A DNA stretch of 19,893 bases from Peptococcaceae bacterium (GCA_900756555.1 CAAEKP010000078.1:1-19893); one strand, 5' to 3'. Shown: positions 1 to 5,795, numbered from the stretch's first letter. Numbers and translations: made by a program. Notes: a model not told the origin generated them from the sequence alone.

Positions 1-72
1 ACACTTATGTAGTATCTCTTAGTCTAGTAGCAATATTCTTTTGTTTGCAAGCAGGTAAACATGGGCTGTTTC

Positions 73-210
73 TTAATATCTTTTTGTTTGGGAAACACCG
101 TTTTCCCAGCGGGAAATTGCCTGGCGGGTGACGGCTAATTGTTCGGCAAGGTCATCCTGTGTGAGATTATGTTTAACGCGGATTTGTTTTAGTACATCTT
201 TGGTGTCCAT
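73..210 (-). pseudogene. Truncated XRE-family helix-turn-helix regulator
   Basis: The reading frame gives a 45-residue protein. It holds the first four helices of an XRE/Cro-C1 HTH domain, ending with the hallmark RQAISRWENGVS, then stops after a few residues (QTKRY). Family members normally continue with a fifth helix and often a C-terminal effector or zinc-ribbon region. Frame shifting does not clearly restore the missing helix in the 72 bases left in the window. The start is well supported: AAGGAGG lies about 8 bases upstream of ATG, and a TTGATG-17-TATAAT promoter lies upstream. The fragment may be a decayed DNA-binding regulator, or a frameshift may have split it. Function as a repressor is family knowledge; loss of function is inferred. 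Confidence 0.6.
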
Positions 211-239
211 GTTCTCGCCCTCCTTCTTGGTATACGTTT

Positions 240-268
240 ATTATACCCAATGGCATTTTCCGCATCAA
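240..268 (-). promoter_or_regulatory. Sigma-A promoter of the XRE fragment
   Basis: On the minus strand, TTGATG and TATAAT are separated by 17 bases, about 30 bases upstream of the XRE start. It sits directly after the end of the glycosyltransferase gene, so the XRE gene has its own transcription start. A weak AAGCAAT/ATTGCTT hairpin overlaps the -35 side. Confidence 0.65.
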
Positions 269-286
269 GCAATTGTCTATTGCTTT

Positions 287-1045
287 TTAAGGCTTTTGGC
301 GGTAGCCCAGATACTGCACGCCGTTTTCTATACGGGTGATGGGCTGATGACAAAAATACTGACGGGCGGCAATGCAATCGCCAATGATGGTGTCGGCAAT
401 TTTTTGATTGTGAATATCGCCGCGCTGACGGGATGCCCACTGCGTGCTGGTGAGGCGGGATGCCACGCGGATATTCAGCTTTGCCTGAGCGGCTTTGGCC
501 AGCATCAGCGGCGGTATGGACAGGCAATCGGTGCCTACGGTTTCCAATAAACGGCGCGATACGCAGTGCGGTCCGTGGGATGGTGTGGCTAAGCCGATAG
601 TGGGGAACAAGCCTAACTTGCGGTTAAGCTGCTCCCGATAACGAGTGACCAGTTTAGCCGTTTCAGAGCGATAGTCGATATAAGGATAACAGTTAGTCAG
701 GGCCAGGTCGCAGTCATGCTGGTTCACTTCCTGCAATAATTCACGCAGACAGTCGGCAAAATCGCCCTGCAAGTCACCATCCACAAACAGGACGGCATCA
801 GCGTGTAATTTCAGCGCACAGGCCGCGCCCCAACTGCGGGGCACGTCAATACCCAGCGGCAGCGGATATTCAATCAGCGCCAGTTTAGGAGCTGTGGCGT
901 GGGCCAGCGCCCGCTGGCGTGTATGATCGGTGCAGCCGTTCAGCACAGGAATGATAACATCCACAGCGTTCAGCCGCGCTAAATTATCTAACACATTGGT
1001 GATGCCTGCTTCTTCATTGCAGGCGGGAATAACAGCAGCGTTCAA
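287..1045 (-). CDS. Family 2 glycosyltransferase
   Basis: The 252-residue protein begins with an N-terminal beta strand and nucleotide-binding signature (AAVIPACNEEAG, residues 3-14). It continues with NGCTDHT (36-42), equivalent to the NGSTDxT motif of GT2 enzymes, and VDGD (88-91), the DxD-like metal and nucleotide-sugar site. It lacks an obvious C-terminal membrane segment, so it is probably cytosolic or peripheral. Expected role: transfer of a sugar from a nucleotide-sugar donor to an unknown acceptor. I chose the TTG at 1045 because a perfect GGAGG lies 7 bases upstream and the GT-A fold begins immediately after it; an in-frame extension to 1129 would run through the inverted-repeat leader. 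It is divergent from the TSUP gene. The family is clear, the substrate is not. Confidence 0.8.
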   Translation of the reverse strand: MNAAVIPACNEEAGITNVLDNLARLNAVDVIIPVLNGCTDHTRQRALAHATAPKLALIEYPLPLGIDVPRSWGAACALKLHADAVLFVDGDLQGDFADCLRELLQEVNQHDCDLALTNCYPYIDYRSETAKLVTRYREQLNRKLGLFPTIGLATPSHGPHCVSRRLLETVGTDCLSIPPLMLAKAAQAKLNIRVASRLTSTQWASRQRGDIHNQKIADTIIGDCIAARQYFCHQPITRIENGVQYLGYRQKP

Positions 1046-1137
1046 TGAAATACCTCCTAACAAAAAGTCAACAAAAGAGCCAACGAAATTATCTGTCGCC
1101 AACCCTATTGGTTGACAGATAGCCGACAACCCAACAA
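1046..1137 (-). promoter_or_regulatory. Leader of the glycosyltransferase gene with inverted repeat
   Basis: An inverted repeat at 1090-1121 pairs TATCTGTC+AACC with GGTT+GACAGATA, with a three-base bulge (GCC) and a five-base loop. It is 45-76 bases upstream of the TTG start. The region shares several words (TTGTTGG, TGTCAA, TCGTTGGCT) with the leader before the divergent TSUP gene. It could be an operator or an RNA hairpin. No clean sigma-A promoter was found here. Confidence 0.4.
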
Positions 1138-1281
1138 GTTTTTACTGAAGGGGGCATACTGTAAAAAATAAAATATGAAAAGAAATCGTCTGTTAATATA
1201 GCGTATTCAGAAAAACAGAATAATTTTATTGAATTTTCAGTTCATTTATTTTTTCTTTCTTTACTTAATGTGAAAAAGATT

Positions 1282-1380
1282 GTTGGCTGGTCTGTTGACT
1301 TACGGTATGTCAATGCTATTGGTTAAGCGGTTTTGGACAGCCAACCAAAAGACAACAGCACAGAAAATCGTTGGCTTTTT
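1282..1380 (+). promoter_or_regulatory. Possible attenuator with alternative hairpins
   Basis: GTTGGCTG (1282-1289) can pair with CAGCCAAC (1338-1345). The GCCAAC part (1340-1345) can instead pair with GTTGGC (1370-1375), which is followed by five T residues. The two pairings exclude each other, as in a terminator/antiterminator switch. A further TTGAC/GTCAA inverted repeat lies in the first loop. A promoter that would transcribe this stretch is not obvious, and a good promoter follows at 1386, so the role is uncertain. Confidence 0.3.
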
Positions 1381-1385
1381 CTCAC

Positions 1386-1413
1386 TTGACAGTGCCGCTC
1401 GTTCCTGTATAAA
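1386..1413 (+). promoter_or_regulatory. Sigma-A promoter of the TSUP exporter gene
   Basis: TTGACA and TATAAA are separated by 16 bases. Initiation would fall near 1420, giving a short leader before the ATG at 1454. Confidence 0.7.
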
Positions 1414-1453
1414 ATAAAAAACAGTACACTTTACAGAAAAGGACGCGTGGTTT

Positions 1454-2230
1454 ATGTCATTGATAGAAATGTTGCTGGTGGTTTGTCCGCTGGTGTTTTT
1501 TGCAGCTTTTGTGGATGCTATTGCTGGCGGAGGCGGATTGATCTCATTGCCAGCGTATTTATTTACCGGAATGCCGGCCCATCTGGCCATTGGCTCCAAT
1601 AAATTGTCGGCGGCGGTGGGTACCGCCATCTCCACGGCGCGCTTTATCAAAAACGGCAGCTTTCATCTGCGCATTGCGCTGGAAACTGCGGTGATTGCCT
1701 TCATTGGCTCCGCCTTGGGCGCACAGCTGGCGCTGCATGCCAGCGATTATTTTCTGCGCCTCTTTATGATGCTTGTGCTGCCTTGCGTGGCAGTGTTTGT
1801 GTTGTTTAATCGGCGGCAGATTAGTGACGAGAGCCGCTTTGAGCAATTCTCCCGCGGGCGCATTGCCATTGGTATGCTGCTGACCGGCTTGCTCATCGGT
1901 ATGTACGACGGATTTTTTGGCCCGGGTACAGGCACTTTTTTGATTATCGCTTTCACTACGCTGTTGGGCTTTGATTTAAAGCGCGCCTGCGGCAACACCA
2001 AAATTGTCAATCTCGCCACCAATGTGGCGGCGCTGGTGATGTTTATTTCAGCCGGACAGATTTATTATGAAGTAGCCATTCCCGCCACGCTGTTCTCCAT
2101 CGCGGGTAACTGGCTGGGCAGCGGTATGGCGCTCAAAAAGGGCGCGCAGTTTATTCGTCCTGTTATGTTTGCCGTAATCTGCCTGCTCTTATTAAAAATT
2201 GCCTACGATATGTTTTGCACAGCACTGTAA
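1454..2230 (+). CDS. TSUP (TauE/SafE) family membrane permease
   Basis: The 258-residue protein is almost entirely hydrophobic with about seven to eight membrane segments. It shows the two-fold internal symmetry of the TSUP family: an N-terminal half with DAIAGGGGLISLPA (residues 21-34) and a second half with DGFFGPGTGTFLI. These glycine-rich loops are the family's best conserved signature. TSUP proteins move sulfite, sulfoacetate and other organosulfur or small organic anions across the inner membrane; the actual substrate cannot be read from the sequence. The ATG has AAGGA about 10 bases upstream and its own promoter at 1386-1413. The stop codon lies in the loop of a strong terminator, so it is likely monocistronic. 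Confidence 0.88.
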   Translation: MSLIEMLLVVCPLVFFAAFVDAIAGGGGLISLPAYLFTGMPAHLAIGSNKLSAAVGTAISTARFIKNGSFHLRIALETAVIAFIGSALGAQLALHASDYFLRLFMMLVLPCVAVFVLFNRRQISDESRFEQFSRGRIAIGMLLTGLLIGMYDGFFGPGTGTFLIIAFTTLLGFDLKRACGNTKIVNLATNVAALVMFISAGQIYYEVAIPATLFSIAGNWLGSGMALKKGAQFIRPVMFAVICLLLLKIAYDMFCTAL

Positions 2231-2249
2231 CGCACAGTGCTGTTTTTTT
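2219..2249 (+). terminator. Rho-independent terminator after the TSUP gene
   Basis: A perfect 10-bp stem ACAGCACTGT/ACAGTGCTGT with a five-base loop is followed by a run of T residues. The TSUP stop codon TAA begins in the 5' arm and ends in the loop. Confidence 0.9.
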
Positions 2250-2262
2250 GTGCATATACTGT
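2234..2262 (+). promoter_or_regulatory. Possible sigma-K-type promoter of yabG
   Basis: An AC dinucleotide at 2234-2235 is followed after 17 bases by CATATACT (2253-2260), compatible with the loose SigK pattern (AC, then CATAnnnT). In Bacillus, yabG is SigK-dependent. No sigma-A-like pair is visible in this short gap. The motif is degenerate and overlaps the preceding terminator, so this is a weak call. Confidence 0.25.
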
Positions 2263-2287
2263 CATATTTAAGAGCGAGGTGTGCGCC

Positions 2288-3175
2288 ATGACAGAGCGAT
2301 TTCAGGTGGGGGATTACGTTTCCCGCAATTCCCATAATAAAGATGTGTTGTTTAAGATAGAAAGCTTTCAAATGCAGAACGGCCGGCGTGTGGCATTGCT
2401 GAAAGGGGTGGATTTGCGCCTGTGCGCCGATGCGCCGCTAGAGGATTTGATTGTGCCCAGCGCACAGGAGATTAATCGGTACCGGCAGATTTATGTGAAG
2501 CGCGGTCTGGATTTAATGCGGGGTATCGAACAGCGGCGGGCGGCAACTGTGCAGGATTTTTTATCCCGCGCCAAAATCAATTACAAGAAGAATGAGTGCA
2601 ATCAGCTGGAAGTGTTTGAAATTCCCGGCACTGTGCTGCACATCGACGGTGACAAAGAATACCTGGATTTGTGTTTATCCACCTATCGGCAGCTTAACAT
2701 CCGCGCCAGTGGTTTTTATGTGCCGGAGAGTGAGCAGCCGGAGCGGGTAAAGGATTTGCTGCTGGAATTTACGCCGGATATTTTAATCCTGACCGGGCAC
2801 GATGGGTTTGTGAAAGGTAAGAAAGGATTTTCCAATCTGGACAGTTACCGCAACTCCCGCCACTTTGTGCGCGCTGTGCGCAAAGCCCGGGAATTTGAAG
2901 CAGGCCGCGATGATCTCATCATCTTTGCCGGAGCCTGCCAGTCCCATTACGAAGCCCTCATCCGCGCTGGCGCCAACTTTGCCTCATCACCGCGCCGCGT
3001 GCTGATTCACGCCTACGACCCTGTGTTTATTGCCGAGAAGGTGGCTTTCACACCGTTTAATCAGATGGTGCCCATTCGCGAAGCATTAAACGAAACCGTC
3101 ACTGGCGTGGATGGTGTGGGCGGCATTGAGACGAGGGGGAGGTTGCGTATTGGGTACCCGAAATCCCCCTACTAA
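2288..3175 (+). CDS. yabG: YabG, sporulation-specific protease
   Basis: The 295-residue protein matches YabG along its whole length, near the usual ~290 residues. An N-terminal SH3-like segment (FQVGDYVSRNSHNKDVLFKI) is followed by the central peptidase region. The likely catalytic pair is His171 in LTGHDG and Cys217 in FAGACQSHYEAL, the clostripain-like arrangement reported for YabG. The C-terminus GVGGIETRGRLRIGYPKS is strongly conserved. YabG acts in the mother cell late in sporulation, processing coat and cortex proteins such as SipA and SafA, and in Clostridioides difficile also prepro-SleC and CspBA. I chose ATG 2288 because GAGGTG lies 6 bases upstream; upstream in-frame codons overlap the previous terminator. 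Its presence implies a sporulating organism or descent from one. Confidence 0.93.
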   Translation: MTERFQVGDYVSRNSHNKDVLFKIESFQMQNGRRVALLKGVDLRLCADAPLEDLIVPSAQEINRYRQIYVKRGLDLMRGIEQRRAATVQDFLSRAKINYKKNECNQLEVFEIPGTVLHIDGDKEYLDLCLSTYRQLNIRASGFYVPESEQPERVKDLLLEFTPDILILTGHDGFVKGKKGFSNLDSYRNSRHFVRAVRKAREFEAGRDDLIIFAGACQSHYEALIRAGANFASSPRRVLIHAYDPVFIAEKVAFTPFNQMVPIREALNETVTGVDGVGGIETRGRLRIGYPKSPY

Positions 3176-3300
3176 AAAAGTCGGACGCGTTAAGATGCCT
3201 ACGGCGTGTTACTTTGGCAAGGCCCAAAGTAACCAAAGGCCGAGCGGGGGGTTGCGATTCCCCCCGTACCCCCACAAACGCTCAATCGCATATCTAAATA
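3176..3300. repeat. Dispersed-repeat-like hairpin block after yabG
   Basis: Immediately after the yabG stop lie two stable hairpins. The first is GTTACTTTGG/CCAAAGTAAC, a perfect 10-bp stem with a six-base loop (3208-3233). The second is CGGGGGG/CCCCCCG, 7 bp, at about 3245-3266. A further TGCGATT/AATCGCA pair encloses the rest. The GTTACTTTGG...CCAAAGTAACCAAAG layout resembles high-copy intergenic repeats seen in many bacterial genomes. Only one copy is present here, so the repeat status is inferred from the pattern. Confidence 0.45.
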
Positions 3301-3360
3301 GAAAATCAAAAAATGATACGCTTATCTCTCCGTTTTAATCAGTGGAGAGTTATTCTAAGA

Positions 3361-3505
3361 GGGTGCTGTATCTTTGCAGGAAGTCCACCTCTAGATGGAG
3401 ATTTCTGCGGATTGTCCAAATCGTGGCAGACCAAGTCTGACAAAGATGGACAGTCAAAGAAATGTCCAGAGTAGCGTGTGGACGTTGCAAAGTATACAGT
3501 CACCC
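3361..3505. repeat. 145-nt inverted-repeat element (structured RNA or MITE)
   Basis: The ends pair over about 25 positions in co-linear blocks: GGGTG with CACCC, CTGTAT with ATACAG, TTTGCA with TGCAAA, GTCCAC with GTGGAC, then CTCT with AGAG. Only short bulges interrupt them. Inside are a TCTGC/GCAGA hairpin capped by GATT/AATC and a GGACA/TGTCC hairpin. No convincing coding frame or T-run was found. It could be a non-coding RNA folded as a rod or a miniature inverted-repeat transposable element; a 2-bp GA flanks both ends but is too short to prove a target duplication. Confidence 0.45.
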
Positions 3506-3527
3506 GACTATTTGTAGACCAGCAAAA

Positions 3528-3557
3528 TGCAAAAGGTGCATAGCACCTTATATTGCA
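3528..3557. repeat. Small inverted repeat beside parS
   Basis: TGCAA-AAGGTGC and GCACCTT-ATA-TTGCA form a 12-bp interrupted stem with an ATA loop. It abuts the parS palindrome, which begins within the following bases. Confidence 0.5.
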
Positions 3558-3559
3558 AA

Positions 3560-3575
3560 TGTTTCACGTGAAACA
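3560..3575. promoter_or_regulatory. parS: parS centromere-like site (ParB/Spo0J binding)
   Basis: TGTTTCACGTGAAACA is a perfect 16-bp palindrome and an exact match to the bacterial chromosomal parS consensus. The symmetry extends to 22 bp (3557-3578) with AAA/TTT. ParB (Spo0J) loads here as a CTP clamp and spreads, recruiting SMC and helping ParA (Soj) segregate origins. parS sites cluster around oriC, which agrees with the nearby yabG and veg genes. It lies in an intergenic region, as parS sites often do. Confidence 0.92.
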
Positions 3576-3586
3576 TTTTTCTATTC

Positions 3587-3615
3587 TTGCATTGTCTGGA
3601 ATGATATGGTATACT
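3587..3615 (+). promoter_or_regulatory. Extended -10 promoter of an orphan RNA
   Basis: TTGCAT and TATACT are 17 bases apart, with a TGG extended -10 (TGnTATACT). The -35 begins 12 bases after parS. The same TTGCAT-17-TATACT pair precedes the SDR gene on the other strand. Confidence 0.65.
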
Positions 3616-3621
3616 ATTCGC

Positions 3622-3741
3622 ACAATAGCAGTGAAAAACAACCGATGCGGTTGTATGGGAAAGACCTTACTAACAGTGGGGTGGACGATACAGCGCAAAT
3701 GCCAGTTTGAGTGTCAACCAACGGCATTTGCGCTGTTTTTT
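3622..3741 (+). ncRNA. Putative ~120-nt small RNA
   Basis: The transcript from the promoter at 3587-3615 would start near 3622 and end at the strong terminator at 3690-3741. It contains a 6-bp hairpin ACAACC/GGTTGT (3638-3654), a single-stranded-looking middle, and the terminator hairpin with an unusually large 19-base loop (3704-3722) containing CAACC, which could pair with GGTTGT. A 21-codon frame from 3644 has no ribosome binding site. No plus-strand gene follows, so this is not a leader. It does not match tmRNA, SRP RNA or RNase P as far as I can see. Confidence 0.5.
3690..3741 (+). terminator. Terminator of the orphan RNA
   Basis: CAGCGCAAATGCC and GGCATTTGCGCTG form a perfect 13-bp stem, extended by an A-T pair, followed by six T residues. 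It lies between convergent transcription units; on the minus strand there is no T-run after the hairpin. Confidence 0.9.
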
Positions 3742-3756
3742 ATTGATTCCATTTTA

Positions 3757-4236
3757 TCACTGATAACCAGCGCCATGTTGCTGATAAATTTCCTCTGATG
3801 TGGTGATGACAACGCCGTCCTCTAAGGACAGAATGAACTGCTTCATGTCCTCGTCTATCAGCAGATGTTTCATAGCAAATGAGCTGCCGGATTGCATATA
3901 AATTAAGCGTGCGTTGAAATGTGGGTAATCATATTCAGATGGCGTTTGCCAATAGACATTTGCATTTACGCCGTTGCGACAGGTGCGTTCATACATCTCG
4001 ATAGCAAATTTACCAGAGAATTTATCCGACTTGCCTGGCCGCAGATAGTGAGCCTTTTTGCCATCTATCTGAACAGTGGTAGTGCCGCTGGCTTCACCGT
4101 TGATGTAAACGATGGCAGGTACTGTTTGCTCAATATGCTGCTTGAATGGAACATAAGAAACAACCAGATAGAGCAGCACAAGAAGCATCAGCGTGGAAAA
4201 GATAACAGTTCGTTTTGTTATGTTTTTATCATTCAC
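3757..4236 (-). CDS. Membrane-anchored protein of unknown function (second of pair)
   Basis: The protein has 159 residues with one N-terminal membrane segment (about residues 9-28, TVIFSTLMLLVLLYLVVSYV). The remainder probably lies outside the cytoplasm and is rich in beta strands. VYINGEASGTTTVQIDGKKAHYLRPGKSDKFSGKFAI resembles small Clostridia proteins whose core reads 'x-I-D-G...F-x-G-x-F-x-I'; I cannot assign a named family with confidence. The start is GTG at 4236, inside the overlapping GTGA that contains the stop of the preceding gene, and GGAG lies about 10 bases upstream, so the two are translationally coupled. It is the last gene of the minus-strand group; no intrinsic terminator is visible on that strand. 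The function is unknown. Confidence 0.7.
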   Translation of the reverse strand: MNDKNITKRTVIFSTLMLLVLLYLVVSYVPFKQHIEQTVPAIVYINGEASGTTTVQIDGKKAHYLRPGKSDKFSGKFAIEMYERTCRNGVNANVYWQTPSEYDYPHFNARLIYMQSGSSFAMKHLLIDEDMKQFILSLEDGVVITTSEEIYQQHGAGYQ

Positions 4237-4808
4237 TGTTGTTCCACTCCTTCCACAATCAAAGCCACCAGCTCTGCAGTGAGCTGTTCACTGTTGAGGA
4301 TTTTTTGCCGAGCACCACCATTTCCGCCTTGTGTTGTTTCAAACAATACGTTGATATCGTAAAACGAATCAAATTGGGAAAAATCAAAATATTGTCCAGT
4401 GAGAAGTATAATGCGAAATGTTCTGATTTCATCTTCATCTTGAAGCGTACCATCTATCTTTAAATAGTGCGTTTGACTGAAATTTTCAAAATCATGGTAA
4501 AGTGGGTCGCCATAACGTTTCTTTTGATGACGTCTTTTCCCGATACAATTATAATGGCTGATGATTTCTTTGGCTTGTTCTAAATCGGTCACCGCAGTTA
4601 CGTCGTAAAGCTTGTCTGTACCAGCGTTGTATTGTATACAGGTGATGGCGTAATCGTCTGAGTTAGTAATGACAGGCCGCGGAATGAACATATCATAAAA
4701 CGTAAAGCAAACTAGAGGGATAGCTACAGCGCAGGCGACGAGAAATTCTAATGCGGAACGCCAATCTGAGAAGGTGAATTTCAGGTACTTGAGAAATTTT
4801 TTTATCAC
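4233..4808 (-). CDS. Membrane-anchored protein of unknown function (first of pair)
   Basis: The protein has 191 residues: a basic N-terminus (MIKKFLKYLKF), a single membrane segment (about residues 18-40, ALEFLVACAVAIPLVCFTFYDMF), and a long probably extracytoplasmic domain. The segment HYLKIDGTLQDEDEIRTFRIILLTGQYFDFSQF has the same flavour as the IDG-containing core of its partner downstream, suggesting related folds or an interacting pair. Translation starts at GTG 4808 with AAGGAG about 10 bases upstream. The stop overlaps the start of the next gene by four bases. The DUF2007-like gene ends only 33 bases upstream, so three genes may share a transcript. No function can be assigned. Confidence 0.7.
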   Translation of the reverse strand: MIKKFLKYLKFTFSDWRSALEFLVACAVAIPLVCFTFYDMFIPRPVITNSDDYAITCIQYNAGTDKLYDVTAVTDLEQAKEIISHYNCIGKRRHQKKRYGDPLYHDFENFSQTHYLKIDGTLQDEDEIRTFRIILLTGQYFDFSQFDSFYDINVLFETTQGGNGGARQKILNSEQLTAELVALIVEGVEQQ

Positions 4809-4841
4809 TGTTAATTCACTCCTTCACTCACCCCCTTCACC

Positions 4842-5084
4842 TCACCAGCGGTTGCCCTGATGCAGGGCATGGACGGCGGCGTCTACATCTTTGTTGCGCA
4901 CGAGGATGCGATACTGGAGGACGTAATCCATATTCAGTCCAAAGGCGCCGTTGCGCTGGTTGAATTGATTGCTGACAGTACGTACATAGAAACGAATGCC
5001 GGCTTGCGCCAGCGCTTGTTTGGCTTGTGCGTAGTCTTGCGGGTTGTATGTGGAAAAAATTTCTGTTTTCAAAAGTCCGAGCAT
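4842..5084 (-). CDS. DUF2007-like small protein
   Basis: The protein has 80 residues. It reads as a compact alpha-beta ferredoxin-like unit: a strand (KTEIFSTYN), a helix (PQDYAQAKQALAQAG), a strand (IRFYVRTVSN), a variable loop, a strand (VLQYRILVRNKD) and a helix (DAAVHALHQ). This matches the DUF2007 'putative signal-transducing' domain, in which a short helix selects between adjacent molecules; its biochemical role is not established. The ATG at 5084 has a perfect GGAGG 8 bases upstream. An in-frame extension to 5201 runs through the promoter region and is rejected. A TGC-TATAAT extended -10 promoter lies upstream at 5133-5138. It is probably the first gene of a three-gene minus-strand unit. 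Confidence 0.7.
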   Translation of the reverse strand: MLGLLKTEIFSTYNPQDYAQAKQALAQAGIRFYVRTVSNQFNQRNGAFGLNMDYVLQYRILVRNKDVDAAVHALHQGNRW

Positions 5085-5132
5085 GATAAAAACCTCCTGA
5101 CAAAAAAAGTGGGATGATGTGCTAATAATTTT

Positions 5133-5141
5133 ATTATAGCA
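5133..5141 (-). promoter_or_regulatory. Extended -10 promoter of the DUF2007-like gene
   Basis: On the minus strand, TGCTATAAT is a perfect extended -10 about 49 bases upstream of the ATG. A good -35 hexamer is not visible, as expected for extended -10 promoters. Confidence 0.55.
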
Positions 5142-5206
5142 GAATTTACAACGTATTCCCAGCAAAAAACTACGCGCAATTTTTAGAAGAATCTGCGGCA
5201 AAGTCT

Positions 5207-5234
5207 TTGCAGTGGGCGCATTTCACGTTATAAT
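5207..5234 (+). promoter_or_regulatory. Sigma-A promoter of the flavodoxin-like gene
   Basis: TTGCAG and TATAAT are separated by 16 bases. Transcription would start near 5241, about 48 bases before the ATG. Confidence 0.65.
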
Positions 5235-5288
5235 AAAGGACACGTTACATTATACTAAGAGCATTATGTGAAGGGGAGCGATGCAGAT

Positions 5289-5795
5289 ATGAAATGTTTG
5301 ATTCTTTATTCCAGCATGACGGGAAATACAAAAAAATTAGCGGAAACTGTGCACCGGCAGTTGGACGGTCTGGTGCCAATGCAGACGGTAAAAGAACCGG
5401 TGGACTTCAGCAAATATGATACGCTGTGCCTGGGCTACTGGATTAAAAAAGGCGGCTGCGATAAGGTAACAAAAAAAGTGTGGGAAAATATCCATGGCAA
5501 ACGCATTGTGCTGTTTGGCACCATGGCTGCGGATGTAAACAGTGAGCTGGGCAAAAGCCAGATGGAACGCATTGAGAAAGCGTTGCCTGCCGATAACAAC
5601 ATTGTGGCGCACTTTGCCTGCCAGGGCGCAATGAGTGCAGAAGCGTTGGAGCAGTATCGCGATAAAGTGGAGCAGGAGCCGTTCAATGATTTAGCGCAGG
5701 CTATTTTGGACAACGCCATGAACTGTTCCGGCCATCCAGATAAAATGGACGAGCTGAATTTGATGCGGGATGTGCAGTACGCCATTGGACGTTAA
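5289..5795 (+). CDS. Flavodoxin family protein
   Basis: The protein has 168 residues, the normal size for a long-chain flavodoxin-like domain. The FMN phosphate loop is clear at the N-terminus: LILYSSMTGNTKKLA (residues 4-18, T/S-x-T-G-N-T). DTLCLGYWIKKGGCDK corresponds to the second flavin-contact region, and KRIVLFGTMAADVNSELG to the third strand and loop. The GYW-K-G pattern is typical of a flavodoxin-family subgroup that includes BilS; BilS identity cannot be claimed here because no bilR neighbour is present. Expected role: cytosolic one- or two-electron carrier or quinone-type reductase using FMN. The ATG is preceded by AAGGGGAG about 10 bases upstream. It has its own promoter, and no clear terminator precedes the veg promoters. 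Confidence 0.82.
   Translation: MKCLILYSSMTGNTKKLAETVHRQLDGLVPMQTVKEPVDFSKYDTLCLGYWIKKGGCDKVTKKVWENIHGKRIVLFGTMAADVNSELGKSQMERIEKALPADNNIVAHFACQGAMSAEALEQYRDKVEQEPFNDLAQAILDNAMNCSGHPDKMDELNLMRDVQYAIGR

Noticed and set aside
128..550. Long plus-strand open frame opposite the glycosyltransferase
   Set aside because: It runs antisense to the well-supported GT2 gene and the XRE start, has no ribosome site and gives a cysteine-rich nonsense protein.
1046..1129. In-frame N-terminal extension of the glycosyltransferase
   Set aside because: It passes through the inverted-repeat leader; TTG 1045 with GGAGG at 7 bases marks the domain start.
1300..1650. Minus-strand frame across the TSUP start
   Set aside because: It is opposite a real membrane protein gene, without ribosome site or recognisable domain.
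3111..3338. 75-codon frame overlapping the yabG end
   Set aside because: It is the translation of the hairpin repeat block (CYFGKAQSNQRPSGG), a pattern typical of spurious ORFs in repeats.
3557..3580. parS palindrome read as a terminator
   Set aside because: It has T residues after it, but it is a perfect palindrome with an exact parS consensus and hardly any loop, so ParB binding is the better explanation.
3462..3798. Short plus-strand frames over parS and the orphan RNA
   Set aside because: They cross a parS palindrome, a promoter and a terminator, and lack ribosome binding sites.
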